In this document: positions 33,956-43,644 of the stretch, one piece after another
Layout: every line of letters begins with the position of its first letter
How positions within the stretch are numbered: position 1 is the first letter of the stretch
Origin: Saccharopolyspora galaxeae
GTDB lineage: Bacteria > Actinomycetota > Actinomycetes > Mycobacteriales > Pseudonocardiaceae
Reading direction: 5' to 3'
Length of the DNA stretch: 64,000 bases
NCBI RefSeq assembly: GCF_016526145.1
Contig: NZ_JADDUE010000002.1
Coordinates: 637,121 to 701,120 of the forward strand
Position numbers and translations under genes: made by a program
Notes under the pieces: generated by a model
Databases searched by the model: none
Seen by the model: only the letters and a program-made list of their open reading frames with translations
Told to the model about the DNA's origin: nothing

Positions 33956-35043
33956 GACAGCTCGCGGGCCCGGGTCGCGATGGCGGTGAGTTCCCGCGGG
34001 AGTTCCTGCGCGTCGAACCGGCGGCGGACCACGGCCCGGTTCGCGGCCCGCACTTCGGCACCGCCGGTCAGCAGCTCGGCGATGCGCCGCACCTCGTCCG
34101 GGCCGGGCACGATCAAGCCCGCGGCGCGGATCTCGCGCAGCACCGGGTACGGCCCGGCGGCCACGAGCCGACCGGCCGCGGCGGCCTCGACGACGGGCAG
34201 GCCCCAGCCTTCCCAGGTCGATGGCAGCACGACCAGGTCCGCGGCGGCGTAGAGATCGGCCTGTTCGGCCACGCGCCCGCGCACCAGCCCGGGTGCGCGG
34301 GCGAGCGCTTCGGCGACTTCGCCGCCTGCGGGCTCGTCGTCGGTGAGCCAGTAGCGCACCGGAGCGCCCAGTTCCTCCTCCAGATCCAACGCGAGCCGTA
34401 CCGCGCCGGGGATGTTCTTGTTCGCGCTCTCCACCCGCGCCGGGTGCGCGATCAGCGTCTCCGCAGGCCGGACGCCGAACCGGTCGCGGGTCCCGGCGCG
34501 ATCTCCGCTGCTCAGCGCGTCGACGTGCACCCGGTTGTGCAACACGCGCAGCGCGTCCGCGCGGGCCAGCTCGGGCCAGCGCCCGGCGAACTCCCGCGCG
34601 GTGTGCTCGTTGATCAGCACGTGCAGGTGGGCGGGGTGGTGCAGCGGCACGGTGTCCCCTTCGACCCGGCGCAGCGCGGGCCCTTGCCATGCCGGATCGT
34701 GGTGGCGCAGCACGGTCGGGATGCCTGCTTCCAGGGCGTGCCGCTGCCAGGCCGCGGAAGCGTCCGGCGCGCTCCACAGCGAACCGGCGTTGTCCAGCAC
34801 CAGCAGGTCGTGCCCGCGGCACAGCTCGCGGATCGTGCCGTGGTCGACGGCGGGCGGTGCACCACCGGGCCGGTCCGCCCACATTCCCCGGACCAGCACG
34901 TCACCGGGTTCGTCGGCGGCGAAATGGCCCGCCGCACGGGTCACCGTCGCGCCGAGCGAGCGGAACCCGCTCACCCACTTGGCGGCCTCCACGCTGACCC
35001 CGTCGAACCCGCCCAACCGGTGCGACACCAGGCACACCCGCAT
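33946..35043 (-). CDS. Glycosyltransferase family 4 (GT-B) protein
   Basis: A 365-residue GT-B fold enzyme. It begins with the acceptor-side pattern RVCLVSHRLGGFDGVSVEAAKW, includes HVLINEHTAREFA, and has the donor-binding C-terminal half with IAHPARVESANKNIPGAV, LVVLPSTWEGWGLPVVEAAAAGRLVAAGPYPVLREI and IVPGPDEVRRIAELL. The EGWGLPVVEA segment is the GT4 E-x7-E site. GGAGG upstream supports ATG 35043. Acceptor is unknown. Its 5' end diverges from a DUF2165 gene; there is no obvious polysaccharide cluster. Confidence 0.85.
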   Translation of the reverse strand: MRVCLVSHRLGGFDGVSVEAAKWVSGFRSLGATVTRAAGHFAADEPGDVLVRGMWADRPGGAPPAVDHGTIRELCRGHDLLVLDNAGSLWSAPDASAAWQRHALEAGIPTVLRHHDPAWQGPALRRVEGDTVPLHHPAHLHVLINEHTAREFAGRWPELARADALRVLHNRVHVDALSSGDRAGTRDRFGVRPAETLIAHPARVESANKNIPGAVRLALDLEEELGAPVRYWLTDDEPAGGEVAEALARAPGLVRGRVAEQADLYAAADLVVLPSTWEGWGLPVVEAAAAGRLVAAGPYPVLREIRAAGLIVPGPDEVRRIAELLTGGAEVRAANRAVVRRRFDAQELPRELTAIATRARELSRG

Positions 35044-35145
35044 CGCCACCTCCTTCCCGCGGCCGCATCCTGCCAGTTCGCCGTGATCGAACCGTTTCGG
35101 CGCGAACGCCGTTGCGGTCCTGCGGCGTTGCGTAAGGTCCGCGCC

Positions 35146-35658
35146 ATGCGTCTTCTGAGATCTTTGGGCAGCTTGCGCGCGGTGATCACCGCTTTGGTGG
35201 CGATCACCGCGGTGCAGATCGGGCTGATCGCGTTCGGCAACATCACCGACTACGGGACCAACGCGGAATTCGTGCAGCACGTGTTCGCGATGGACACCAC
35301 GTTCCAAACCAACGGCACGATGTGGCGGGCGATCACCACGCCGGGGCTGGCCCAGGCCGGCTACCTCGCGGTGATCGTGTGGGAGGTGCTGACCGCGGTC
35401 GTGCTCGTGGCCGCGTTCGTCTTCTGGGTGCGCCCCGGTTCGCAGGGCATCGAGACCGCGCGGAGGCTGGCCAGCCTCGGTTGGCTGCTGGAACTGCTGC
35501 TGTTCGGCGGCGGATTCATCACCATCGGCGGCGAGTGGTTCCAGATGTGGCAGTCGGACAAGTGGAACGGTTTGCAGCCGGCGTTGCAGAACCTGGTCAT
35601 CGCCGGGATCGGGCTCGTTCTGGTGCACCTTCCGATGCGGGAGTCCGCCGAGCGGTGA
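35146..35658 (+). CDS. DUF2165 family membrane protein
   Basis: A 170-residue protein with four membrane helices (AVITALVAITAVQIGLIAF; LAVIVWEVLTAVVLVAAFVFW; LASLGWLLELLLFGGGFI; LQNLVIAGIGLVLVHL). The loops NITDYGTNAEFVQHVFAMDTTF and GGEWFQMWQSDKWNG are the conserved DUF2165 segments. The family function is unknown. Start ATG 35146 is inferred from the first charged residues before helix 1. It stands between two glycosyltransferase genes read in opposite directions. Confidence 0.87.
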   Translation: MRLLRSLGSLRAVITALVAITAVQIGLIAFGNITDYGTNAEFVQHVFAMDTTFQTNGTMWRAITTPGLAQAGYLAVIVWEVLTAVVLVAAFVFWVRPGSQGIETARRLASLGWLLELLLFGGGFITIGGEWFQMWQSDKWNGLQPALQNLVIAGIGLVLVHLPMRESAER

Positions 35659-35811
35659 AGGTGTTGGGGCGTTCGCTGATTGGTGGGGAAATCCGCGAGC
35701 GCCACCAGCCCCGAGCCGACTGGGAAGTGTTTTGCCGGTGTTCCGGCCGAGTCCGCGGGATCCCGCAAGCGGCTGGCGCCGCTCGTGAAACCGCCCGTAG
35801 CATTCGGCCGC

Positions 35812-36942
35812 GTGCGAGTCCTCTTCTCCAGCCTGGCCAGCTACGGCCACACCTATCCGATGGTCCCGTTGGCCCGCGCCGCGCTCGCGCAGGGCCACGA
35901 AGTCGTTTTCACAACCGGTGCGCAATTCCTGCCCGCGCTGCGCGAGCTCGGATTGGGCACTGCTGCGGTGGGCATGTCCATCCCGGAGGGGTACGCCGCG
36001 GCGGGCGCGGGCGAGCGCCGTCCGGAACCGGGCAGCGAGGCGTGGAAGAAGCTCATGACGCAGGTCTTCGCGGGCGAGTTGCCCCGGCGGTTCGCTGTCG
36101 ATCTCCAGCCGGTGCTGGCGGCGACCGAACCGGACCTGGTGGTGCACGAAGCGGGCAACCACGGTGCCGGAATCGCCGCGGCGCGCGCCGGTATTCCGGG
36201 CGTCTGCCACGGATTCGGACTGGTCGCACCGGACGATTTCGGCGATTTCGGACCGACGTTGCGCGCGGTCGCCGCGGAATTCGACGTGGAACTGCCCGCA
36301 GGCGAGTTGCGCGCGCTCGGCAACCCGTTCCTGGACGTCGCCCCGAAATCGTTGCAGGAATCCGAATTGGCCGTCCAGCGGATTCCGCTGCGCCCGGTGC
36401 CGTTCGCCGAGCCCGGCGAGCTGCCGCCGCTCGGCGGGACGCGACCGCTGATCTACCTGACCCTCGGCACCGCGTTCGGCGATGCGGAAGTGCTCGGCCG
36501 AGCGATCGGCGGGCTCGCCGAGCTGGACGCCGACGTGCTGGTCAGCGCCGGGCCGACGGTCGAACCGGCGGCGCTGGGCGAGCTGCCCGCCAACGTCTCG
36601 GTGCACAGCTGGCTGCCGCAGGCCGAGTTGCTCGGCCGGGTCGACCTGATCGTGCACCACGGCGGCAGCGGCACCATGCTCGCCGCCGCGGCAGCGGGGT
36701 TGCCGCAGCTGCTCCTGCCGCGGGGCGCGGACCAGTTCCGCAACGCCGCTGCCGTGGCGGAACTCGGTGCCGGCACGGAACTGCTGGGAGCCGACGTCAC
36801 CACCGCGAACGTGCAGGACGCCGCGGAAGCCCTGCTGGGCGGCGCGCAGCACCGGCGCGTCGCGCGCGAACTCGCCGCCGAGATCGCCGCGATGCCGTCC
36901 CCGGAATCCGTTGCCGAGTGGCTCCCCGAGTTCGCCCGGTGA
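35812..36942 (+). CDS. Family 1 glycosyltransferase (MGT/UGT-like)
   Basis: A 376-residue GT1 enzyme. It opens RVLFSSLASYGHTYPMVPLARAALAQGHEV, the acceptor-binding start of macrolide and glycopeptide glycosyltransferases, with the conserved His after SYG. The donor-binding signature is VDLIVHHGGSGTMLAAAAAG then PQLLLPRGADQFRNA. Enzymes of this type move an activated hexose to small molecules such as macrolides or phenolics, often for self-protection. No biosynthetic gene cluster is visible, so it may detoxify or inactivate antibiotics. The start is GTG 35812. Confidence 0.88.
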   Translation: MRVLFSSLASYGHTYPMVPLARAALAQGHEVVFTTGAQFLPALRELGLGTAAVGMSIPEGYAAAGAGERRPEPGSEAWKKLMTQVFAGELPRRFAVDLQPVLAATEPDLVVHEAGNHGAGIAAARAGIPGVCHGFGLVAPDDFGDFGPTLRAVAAEFDVELPAGELRALGNPFLDVAPKSLQESELAVQRIPLRPVPFAEPGELPPLGGTRPLIYLTLGTAFGDAEVLGRAIGGLAELDADVLVSAGPTVEPAALGELPANVSVHSWLPQAELLGRVDLIVHHGGSGTMLAAAAAGLPQLLLPRGADQFRNAAAVAELGAGTELLGADVTTANVQDAAEALLGGAQHRRVARELAAEIAAMPSPESVAEWLPEFAR

Positions 36943-36961
36943 GGGTCCGCCCGGTGCGGGA

Positions 36962-36995
36962 CGGCCGCACATCACCCCCAGCAGATGTGCGGCCG
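36962..36995. terminator. Bidirectional terminator hairpin between GT1 and sigma factor genes
   Basis: CGGCCGCACATC and GATGTGCGGCCG form a perfect 12-bp stem with a 10-nt loop between convergent genes. No T-tract. Confidence 0.65.
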
Positions 36996-37026
36996 CACCC
37001 GTTCGGACCGCGCACGTGCCGGAAAC

Positions 37027-38046
37027 TCATCGCGCGGGTGTGACTTCGCGCTTGTCCGCGGGCGACTCCGCGAGCAGCGCGGCGGGCAGCCCGAACGTCT
37101 CGAACAGCCCCGGATCGCCGAACGCGACCACGTGCCGCACCCGGCCGCCCGCCAGCGTGAGGACCTGGAGCTGGAACGGCTCGAACTCCCCGTGCGGACC
37201 ACGCATGTAGACCCCGAACGCGGGCTGCCCGTTCGCGGCGGTGCCCACCAGGCGCATGTCCCCGGGGCCCGCGGGGCAGCGCTGCGCGATCAGTTCGCCG
37301 ATCGTGGCCGGACCCGTGTACCAGCCGGTGAACGGCGGCATCTCCCACACCGCGTCGGAGGTGAACAGCGCGACGATCGCCGAGACGTCCTTCGCCTCGA
37401 ACGCCGCGACCCACTCCTGCAGCATCGCCCGCTGGCGCGGTTCGAGCGGTTCGATCACGTCGTCCTGCGCGGGCACTGCCTGTTCGAGCTGCGCCCGGGC
37501 GCGTTGCAGGCTGCTGTTGACCGCCGCCGTCGTCGTGCCGAGCAGGTCGGCGACCTCCGCGGCCCGCCACTTCAGCACCTCCCGGAGCAGCAGCACCGCC
37601 CGCTGCTTCGGTTGCAGGTGTTGCAGCGCCGCGACGAACGCCAGCCGGGTGCTCTCCCGCTCGGCCACGATCGCGGCGGGGTCTGCGCGCTCGGGCAGCA
37701 TCGCGTCCGGCACCGGCTCCAACCACGGCACTTCGCGCTGTTCGTCCAGCGCGTCCTGCGGCGCCGAGTCGGGCGCGCCGAGCCCGGTCGGCAGCGGCCG
37801 CTTGCCCCGGTTCTCCAGCGCGGTCAGGCACACCGTGGTCGCGATCCGGTGCAGCCAGGTGCGCAGCGAGCTGCGGCCTTCGAACCGGTCGTAGGCCCGC
37901 CAGGCCCGCAGGTAGGTCTCCTGCACCAGGTCTTCGGCGTCGTGCACCGAGCCGAGCATCCGGTAGCAGTGCGCCAGCAGCTCCCGCCGGAACGGGTTCG
38001 CCTGCTGCAGGAATTCGTCGTCCACGAGGCTGTTGGTCATGGTCAT
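37027..38046 (-). CDS. ECF sigma-70 factor with SnoaL-like C-terminal domain (SigG/TIGR02960 type)
   Basis: A 339-residue sigma factor. Region 2 is FRRELLAHCYRMLGSVHDAEDLVQETYLRAWRAYDRFEGRSSLRTWLHRIATTVCLT; region 4 is LQPKQRAVLLLREVLKWRAAEVADLLGTTTAAVNSSLQRAR. The last ~130 residues (MLQEWVAAFEAKDVSAIVALFTSDAVWEMPP to the end) form an NTF2/SnoaL-like domain. In related ECF groups this domain controls activity in place of an anti-sigma factor, consistent with no anti-sigma gene here. It diverges from recQ across a 272-bp gap. Confidence 0.9.
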   Translation of the reverse strand: MTMTNSLVDDEFLQQANPFRRELLAHCYRMLGSVHDAEDLVQETYLRAWRAYDRFEGRSSLRTWLHRIATTVCLTALENRGKRPLPTGLGAPDSAPQDALDEQREVPWLEPVPDAMLPERADPAAIVAERESTRLAFVAALQHLQPKQRAVLLLREVLKWRAAEVADLLGTTTAAVNSSLQRARAQLEQAVPAQDDVIEPLEPRQRAMLQEWVAAFEAKDVSAIVALFTSDAVWEMPPFTGWYTGPATIGELIAQRCPAGPGDMRLVGTAANGQPAFGVYMRGPHGEFEPFQLQVLTLAGGRVRHVVAFGDPGLFETFGLPAALLAESPADKREVTPAR

Positions 38047-38318
38047 GGCGGTCCGCCTCCTGCCAGGGCCGGCTCGTGGCCGGCCGCCTTCCCGCGTGTG
38101 TCGCCACGGTAAGTCGCCGCACCGACAATCCCTCCCCGGCGACGAAACGTCGGCGCTCCCAAAATCCGGCTTCGGCCGTTGCGGGTGCAGAGCCGAACGG
38201 CCGTGATTCGCACCGCCGGGGCGTGCCCGGGCAGGGGCGAGCCCAGCCGGTAAGCAAGCCGACTCGCCGATGCATGATGTCCGGCTTCGGGTGGTTCCCG
38301 GCTTCGTAGAATCCCCGG

Positions 38319-40181
38319 GTGACTTCCGCGCAGAGCAGCCTCAGCGACCCTGCCGAGTACGGCGACTCCGACTCCGCCGCGCTCGGAGTGCTGCGCCGCG
38401 TCTTCGGCTACGACTCGTTCCGCGGGCAGCAGCAGCAGATCGTCGAGCACGTCGGCGCCGGTGGGGACGCGCTGGTGCTGATGCCGACCGGGGGCGGGAA
38501 GTCGCTGTGCTACCAGGTTCCTGCGCTGGTGCGAGCCGGGACCGGGGTGGTCGTCTCGCCGCTGATCGCGCTGATGCAGGACCAGGTCGACGCGCTCACC
38601 GAGCTCGGGGTCCGCGCCGGTTTCCTCAATTCGACCCAGGACCCGGACCAGCGGCGCGCGGTGGAGGCCGCGTTCCGCAACGGGGAGCTGGACCTGCTCT
38701 ACCTCGCGCCGGAACGGCTGCGCCTGGATTCGACCGTCTCGCTGCTGGACGACGGCAAGGTGTCGCTGTTCGCGATCGACGAGGCGCACTGCGTCGCGCA
38801 GTGGGGCCACGACTTCCGGCCGGACTACCTGGCGCTGTCGATGCTGCACGAGCGCTGGCCGGACGTACCGCGCATCGCGCTGACCGCCACGGCCACTCAG
38901 GCGACCCGCGGCGAGATCGCGACCAGGCTGCAGCTGGAGCAGGCGGGCCGGTTCGTGGCCAGCTTCGACCGCCCGAACATCCAGTACCGGATCGTGCCCA
39001 AGAACGACCCGAAGAAGCAGTTGCTGGAGCTGCTGCGCACCGAGCACGCCGGCGACGCGGGCATCGTCTACTGCCTGTCCCGCTCGTCGGTGGAGAAGAC
39101 GGCGGAGTTCCTCTCGCAGCACGGGATTCCGGCGGTGCCGTACCACGCGGGCCTGGACGCGAGCACCCGTGCGGCGCACCAGTCCCGGTTCCTGCGCGAG
39201 GACGGGCTCGTGGTGGTGGCCACGATCGCGTTCGGCATGGGCATCGACAAGCCCGACGTGCGCTTCGTCGCGCACCTCGACCTGCCGAAGTCGGTGGAGG
39301 GTTACTACCAGGAGACCGGCCGCGCCGGGCGGGACGGCGCGCCGTCGACGGCGTGGCTGGCCTACGGGCTGCAGGACGTGGTGCAGCAGCGCAAGATGAT
39401 CAACAACTCCGAGGGCGACGAGGCGCATCGCCGCAGGCAGGCCACGCACCTGGACGCGATGCTCGCGCTGTGCGAGACGGTGGAGTGCCGCCGGGTGCAG
39501 CTGCTGGCCTACTTCGGCCAGCCCGGGCAGCCGTGCGGGAACTGCGACACCTGCCTGCATCCGCCGGAGTCCTGGGACGGCACGGTCGCCGCGCAGAAGC
39601 TGCTCTCGGCGGTGTACCGGTTGCTGCACGAGCGGCGGCAGAAGTTCGGCGCGGGCCACGTGATCGACGTCCTGCTCGGCAAGTCGAACGCGAAGATCCA
39701 GCAGCACGGCCACGACGAGCTCACCGTCTTCGGCGTCGGCACCGACCTGCGCGACGACGATTGGCGCGGCGTGGTGCGCCAGCTGCTCGCGCAGGGACTG
39801 CTGGCGGTGGAGGGCGATTACGGGACTCTGGTGCTGACCGAGACCAGCGGTGAAGTGCTGCGCCGCGAACGTTCCGTGCGGCTGCGCCGGGAGCCGGAAA
39901 AGCCCGCCAAGGCCGCGAAACCGGCCAAGTCGGGCCGTGCCGAGGCGGTCGAACTCCCCGCCGAGGCCGCCCCGGTCTTCGAGCGCCTGCGCGCGTGGCG
40001 CGCGGCCACCGCCAAGGAGCAGGGCGTGCCCGCCTACGTCATCTTCCACGACGCAACGCTGCGCCAGATCGCCGCGCGGGCACCCGCGAGCTTGGACGAG
40101 CTGGGCACGATCAGCGGCATCGGCCAGAACAAGCTGAGCAAGTACGGCGAAGCGGTTCTCACGGCGCTGGCCGAGGAGTGA
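38319..40181 (+). CDS. recQ: ATP-dependent DNA helicase RecQ
   Basis: A 620-residue superfamily 2 helicase (3'-5'). Motif 0/I is [12 protein letters not shown] then [16 protein letters not shown]; motif II is [17 protein letters not shown]; motif VI is ETGRAGRDG. The RQC zinc site is [11 protein letters not shown] with PCGNCDTC, followed by a winged helix and a C-terminal HRDC domain ([21 protein letters not shown] to [10 protein letters not shown]-like end). It unwinds recombination and stalled-fork structures. The GTG start lies just after the divergent promoter region. Confidence 0.95.
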   Translation: MTSAQSSLSDPAEYGDSDSAALGVLRRVFGYDSFRGQQQQIVEHVGAGGDALVLMPTGGGKSLCYQVPALVRAGTGVVVSPLIALMQDQVDALTELGVRAGFLNSTQDPDQRRAVEAAFRNGELDLLYLAPERLRLDSTVSLLDDGKVSLFAIDEAHCVAQWGHDFRPDYLALSMLHERWPDVPRIALTATATQATRGEIATRLQLEQAGRFVASFDRPNIQYRIVPKNDPKKQLLELLRTEHAGDAGIVYCLSRSSVEKTAEFLSQHGIPAVPYHAGLDASTRAAHQSRFLREDGLVVVATIAFGMGIDKPDVRFVAHLDLPKSVEGYYQETGRAGRDGAPSTAWLAYGLQDVVQQRKMINNSEGDEAHRRRQATHLDAMLALCETVECRRVQLLAYFGQPGQPCGNCDTCLHPPESWDGTVAAQKLLSAVYRLLHERRQKFGAGHVIDVLLGKSNAKIQQHGHDELTVFGVGTDLRDDDWRGVVRQLLAQGLLAVEGDYGTLVLTETSGEVLRRERSVRLRREPEKPAKAAKPAKSGRAEAVELPAEAAPVFERLRAWRAATAKEQGVPAYVIFHDATLRQIAARAPASLDELGTISGIGQNKLSKYGEAVLTALAEE

Positions 40182-40389
40182 GCGGCCCGCCACGAAGTGC
40201 GTCGGCCACTCGGAGTCCGGAGCGCACCGCCTTCGAGCGCGGTCGCCGCCGGGTTACTCTCCGTGCCGAGTTCACGCCCCTTACTCGTTCGGATGGCCGG
40301 ACATGGCACCCTGGTAGAGCTGAGGGCGGTGTGCGGAGCGCCCGTGCAAGCTGCCCGGGGCGAACCGGGCGATGACCAGGAGTGGTTGA

Positions 40390-41466
40390 GTGTTCGACTT
40401 TATCCTCTATCCGGTGTCGGCCATCTTGTGGTTCTGGCACAAGGTTTTCGGCACCGTGCTGGGGCCGGACAACGGCTTCGCCTGGGCGTTGGCGGTGTTC
40501 TTCCTGGTGTTCAGCTTGCGCGTGTTGCTGCTCAAGCCCGCGATCAGCCAGATGCGCGCCGGCCGGAAGATGGCGAAGTTCTCCCCGCAGATCCAGAAGC
40601 TGCGGGAGAAGTACAAGAACGATCGCCAGCGCATGGCGCAGGAGATGCAGAAGCTGCAGTCCGAGCACGGGGTGAACCCGGTCGGCGGCTGCCTGCCCGC
40701 GCTGCTGCAGATCCCGGTGTTCCTGAGCCTGTTCCACGTGCTGCGCGGGTTCACCCCGCAGGCGCAGAGCAACTACATCTTCAACCGCGCCGAAGTGGTG
40801 TCGTTCACCAAGGCCGACATCTTCGGCGCGAAGCTCGGCAACTGGCTCACCCAGCCCGCCGCGGAGCTCGCCCAGTTCGACACCACGCGGGCGAACATGA
40901 TGGCGGTCGGCATTCCGCTGATGGTGATCGCCTCGATCGCGACGTTCTTCACGATGCGGATGTCGCAGAAGCGCCAGACCGACGCCTCCATGACGAATCC
41001 CCAGACCGCGATGATGGGGAAGTTCATGATGTACGTGGCGCCGGTCGGCACCTTGTTCTCCGGCTGGGTGCTGCCGATCGCCGTGGTGCTGTACTTCATG
41101 GCGAACAACATCTGGACGCTGGGCCAGCAGCACTTCATCAGCAACAAGATCGACCGCGAGCAGGAGCGGGAGAAGGAGAAGGAACTCGCCGCGAAGAAGG
41201 ACGCGCCGCGTCCGAAGCCGGGGCAGAAGCCTTCGCAGACCAAGAACAACGACTCCGGCGACGGCGAGGCGACCGAGACCGCCGAGCAGTCCGAGAACGG
41301 CCAGGCCCCGTCGTCCGAGGACGGCGCCACCGCGGTGACCGGCAGCAAACCCGCGCCCGGTGCGAAACCCGCGCAGCAATCAAGTCCGGGCAACCGGCGC
41401 CCGCAGCAGAAGAAGCGCCCCGGCAAGCAGGCCGCTTCCGCCAAGAAGAGCAAGAAGCGCCGTTAG
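40390..41466 (+). CDS. yidC: Membrane protein insertase YidC
   Basis: A 358-residue Oxa1/YidC/Alb3 insertase. Helix 1 is FILYPVSAILWFWHKVFG; the second (WALAVFFLVFSLRVLLLKPAISQMRAGRKM) is the conserved entry to the cytoplasmic hairpin IQKLREKYKNDRQRMAQEMQKLQSEHGVNPVGGCLPALLQIPVFLSLFHVLRGF. Three more helices and a long charged, disordered tail rich in Lys/Glu/Pro end with GKQAASAKKSKKRR. It lacks the large periplasmic domain, as in Gram-positive members. It is not in the rnpA-jag context, so a second YidC probably exists elsewhere. Confidence 0.93.
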   Translation: MFDFILYPVSAILWFWHKVFGTVLGPDNGFAWALAVFFLVFSLRVLLLKPAISQMRAGRKMAKFSPQIQKLREKYKNDRQRMAQEMQKLQSEHGVNPVGGCLPALLQIPVFLSLFHVLRGFTPQAQSNYIFNRAEVVSFTKADIFGAKLGNWLTQPAAELAQFDTTRANMMAVGIPLMVIASIATFFTMRMSQKRQTDASMTNPQTAMMGKFMMYVAPVGTLFSGWVLPIAVVLYFMANNIWTLGQQHFISNKIDREQEREKEKELAAKKDAPRPKPGQKPSQTKNNDSGDGEATETAEQSENGQAPSSEDGATAVTGSKPAPGAKPAQQSSPGNRRPQQKKRPGKQAASAKKSKKRR

Positions 41467-41476
41467 CGCAGCAGCA

Positions 41477-41512
41477 AAAAAGCGGGATCCCCGGGTGGGG
41501 ATCCCGCTTTTT
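41477..41512. terminator. Rho-independent bidirectional terminator (yidC / sortase operon)
   Basis: A 16-bp perfect stem (AAAAAGCGGGATCCCC and its complement, GGGT loop) ends in TTTTT on both strands, between the yidC stop and the convergent sortase stop. Confidence 0.92.
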
Positions 41513-41520
41513 CGCGTTCG

Positions 41521-42171
41521 TCAGGCCGGTGTGGCGACCACGATGCGGTTCTCGTCGTAGCCGAGCCCGCCGCCCACGTACCGGCCGCCGCAGGTGACCA
41601 GCACCAGCCGGTGCGGCCCGCCCTGGCCGAACAGCTCGGCCGCCCGGGCGGGCAGTTCTTCCTTGGAGACCGTGACGACTTCGGAGACCCGGTAGCGGTA
41701 TTCGCGGCCGCCGTCGTCGACCACGGTGACCGGCTGGTCCGCCGCGGACTCCCACAGCTCCTCGAACGGGCCTACCGAGCCCTTCCAGTTCACGTGCCCG
41801 GCCAGCACCGTCGCCCCGTCCGGGGCGTCCAGCCCGGCGCCCCACCAGGTGGCCTCGTCCACCCCGTCCGGCACCGGGAGGGTGCCGGAGCGGTCGACTT
41901 CCTTGCGCACCAGTTCCGCCGTGCCGCCCTGCGGCAGTTTGACGGTGCCCGGTGGCTGCCCGGCGGGGATCTGCACCGGCTGCGGCGGCAGGTCAGCGGC
42001 CTGCACGGGTCCTGGCGCCGGTTGCGCTCCGGTGGTGCCCCGCGGCGCCGAGGCGGCGACCTCGCGCCCACCGCCCAGCGTCCCGGCGACCACCCCGAAG
42101 GCCCCGGCGATCGCGAGCGCACCGGCCACGACCAGCGCGATCAGCCACCGCCGCCGCTTGGGGGCGGTCAA
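41521..42171 (-). CDS. Class F sortase
   Basis: A 216-residue membrane-anchored transpeptidase. One N-terminal helix (WLIALVVAGALAIAGAFGVV) and a disordered linker precede the sortase fold. The catalytic triad is visible: His in TVLAGHVNWKG, Cys in LVLVTCGGRYV and Arg in YDENRIVVA. Class F enzymes are the common extra sortases of actinobacteria. The ATG overlaps the TGA of the surface protein gene upstream (ATGA), so the two are coupled, and the surface protein is the likely substrate. Confidence 0.92.
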   Translation of the reverse strand: MTAPKRRRWLIALVVAGALAIAGAFGVVAGTLGGGREVAASAPRGTTGAQPAPGPVQAADLPPQPVQIPAGQPPGTVKLPQGGTAELVRKEVDRSGTLPVPDGVDEATWWGAGLDAPDGATVLAGHVNWKGSVGPFEELWESAADQPVTVVDDGGREYRYRVSEVVTVSKEELPARAAELFGQGGPHRLVLVTCGGRYVGGGLGYDENRIVVATPA

Positions 42172-43595
42172 CGCCTGCCCGCCGAGACGAGCCGCTTGCG
42201 GTACGCGACGCCACCGGTCACGGCCGCGCTGGTCAGCGCAAGTGCGCCGAGACCGAGCAGCCCGGCGGGCGTCCCGTCACCCGGCAACTCCACGACTCCG
42301 CCCGCACCTGGGTCGCCCGCGGGGATGCGGATCGGCACGGTCGGGGTGTTCGCCTTGTTGCTCAGGTTCAGCGCCAGCGTCGCGCCGGGTTCCAAGGTGC
42401 CGGTGACCGAGGGCGGTTGCTGCGGGTCGAACGCTTCCTCGTAGCCCTCCGCCGGAGCCACCTCGGTGATCTTGATCTCCTGCGGCGTGCGCAGGTCGGG
42501 GATCTCCGCGGTGCCCTCCGGACCGGTGGTGATCACGGCAGGCTGTCCGTCCTGCCCGGTCAGCGGGGTGCCGTCCTGGCGCAGTGCGGGCTGGTCGTCG
42601 GGCAGGCTCACGCGCAGCGCGACCCCGGCGATGCCTGCTTTGCTCTGCTCGTCGACCTTGCCGACGGAGACCGTCCCTGGCGCGGTCACCGCGGGGACGG
42701 TGTCGTCCACGGCGAGCTGTTTCTCGCCGCCGGTGGAGACCACCCGCTGCACGCCGTCCGGGTTCTGCACCGCCTCCTGCACGTGCGGCCGCTCGGCCGG
42801 GGTGGCCAGCTCACCGGAGACCTTCGGGTTCGGGCCGGTGGGGGTCACCTTCAGCTGCAGCGGCTCACCGCTTTCCGGAGTGGTGATGGTCCCGTTCTCG
42901 TCGAGCCCTTCGACCTCGGCGTCGGTGGCGTTGATCCGGACCGGGACGCCGGTGACGCCGCGGCCGTCCGGGTGCTCGACCGTGAACGTCCAGTCGGCCT
43001 GCTGCCCGATGACCTGTTCCTGCTCCGGCGCGGCCAGCGACGCCTGCCACGGCCCGCGGTTGCGTTCCGCGTCGGCGCGCAGCCGTTCGACCGCGTCCTT
43101 GGTGCTCTGCGGCAGCTTGCCGAACTGGAAGTCGACGTCGTAGGCGATCTGCTCGAACGGTTTGCCCGGGTCGAGGTCGTCCGGGGTGCGCGGCGGCGAG
43201 GTCCACGAGTGCAGCAGGTGCGCGAGCGCCGCCGCCTCGTCCGGGTTCTGCGTGCTGCCGTAGCGCAGCAGCAGGTAGGAGATGTTCGCCGCGACGTCGT
43301 CGGGCAGCGGGGTGCCCCACTTGGTCAGCAGTTCGTCGCCGGGCTGGTACTGCTCACCGGTGTCCGGCGCCTTCAGCGCGAACTGGACGCACCACACCTG
43401 CTTGTCGCCGACGATGTACGAGCCGAGCCAGTCGCGGTCCCGTTGCACGCCTGCGTAGGGCTGTCCTGGTTTGGTTTCGTGGCCGATCCCTTCTTCCGGT
43501 GCGGCGACGGCGGCGCCGGGCGTCGCCAGCAGCACGCCGCCGGCGAGCACAGCGGATCCGGCCACCGCTGTGAGCAATTTCTTGAACGTGCGCAT
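42168..43595 (-). CDS. Cell-surface adhesin-like protein with probable thioester domain and C-terminal anchor
   Basis: A 475-residue exported protein. It has a signal peptide (LLTAVAGSAVLAGGVLLATPGAAVA) and an N-terminal module with a Cys in VWCVQFALKAP and a Gln in GSTQNPDEAAALAHLLH, the spacing of a Cys-Gln thioester adhesin (TQXA) domain. Ig-like repeats follow (DWTFTVEHPDGRGVTGVPV; SVGKVDEQSKAGIAGVALRVS with EIKITEVAPAEGY, a SpaA-like fold). It ends VELPGDGTPAG, a hydrophobic helix and RKRLVSAGRR. This looks like a sortase sorting signal, but the motif reads LPGDG instead of LPxTG. Confidence 0.82.
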   Translation of the reverse strand: MRTFKKLLTAVAGSAVLAGGVLLATPGAAVAAPEEGIGHETKPGQPYAGVQRDRDWLGSYIVGDKQVWCVQFALKAPDTGEQYQPGDELLTKWGTPLPDDVAANISYLLLRYGSTQNPDEAAALAHLLHSWTSPPRTPDDLDPGKPFEQIAYDVDFQFGKLPQSTKDAVERLRADAERNRGPWQASLAAPEQEQVIGQQADWTFTVEHPDGRGVTGVPVRINATDAEVEGLDENGTITTPESGEPLQLKVTPTGPNPKVSGELATPAERPHVQEAVQNPDGVQRVVSTGGEKQLAVDDTVPAVTAPGTVSVGKVDEQSKAGIAGVALRVSLPDDQPALRQDGTPLTGQDGQPAVITTGPEGTAEIPDLRTPQEIKITEVAPAEGYEEAFDPQQPPSVTGTLEPGATLALNLSNKANTPTVPIRIPAGDPGAGGVVELPGDGTPAGLLGLGALALTSAAVTGGVAYRKRLVSAGRR

Positions 43596-43644
43596 CCATG
43601 CTCCAGTCTCGGTCTGGGAGAGCGGGGCGCCGACGTCCTCGCGA

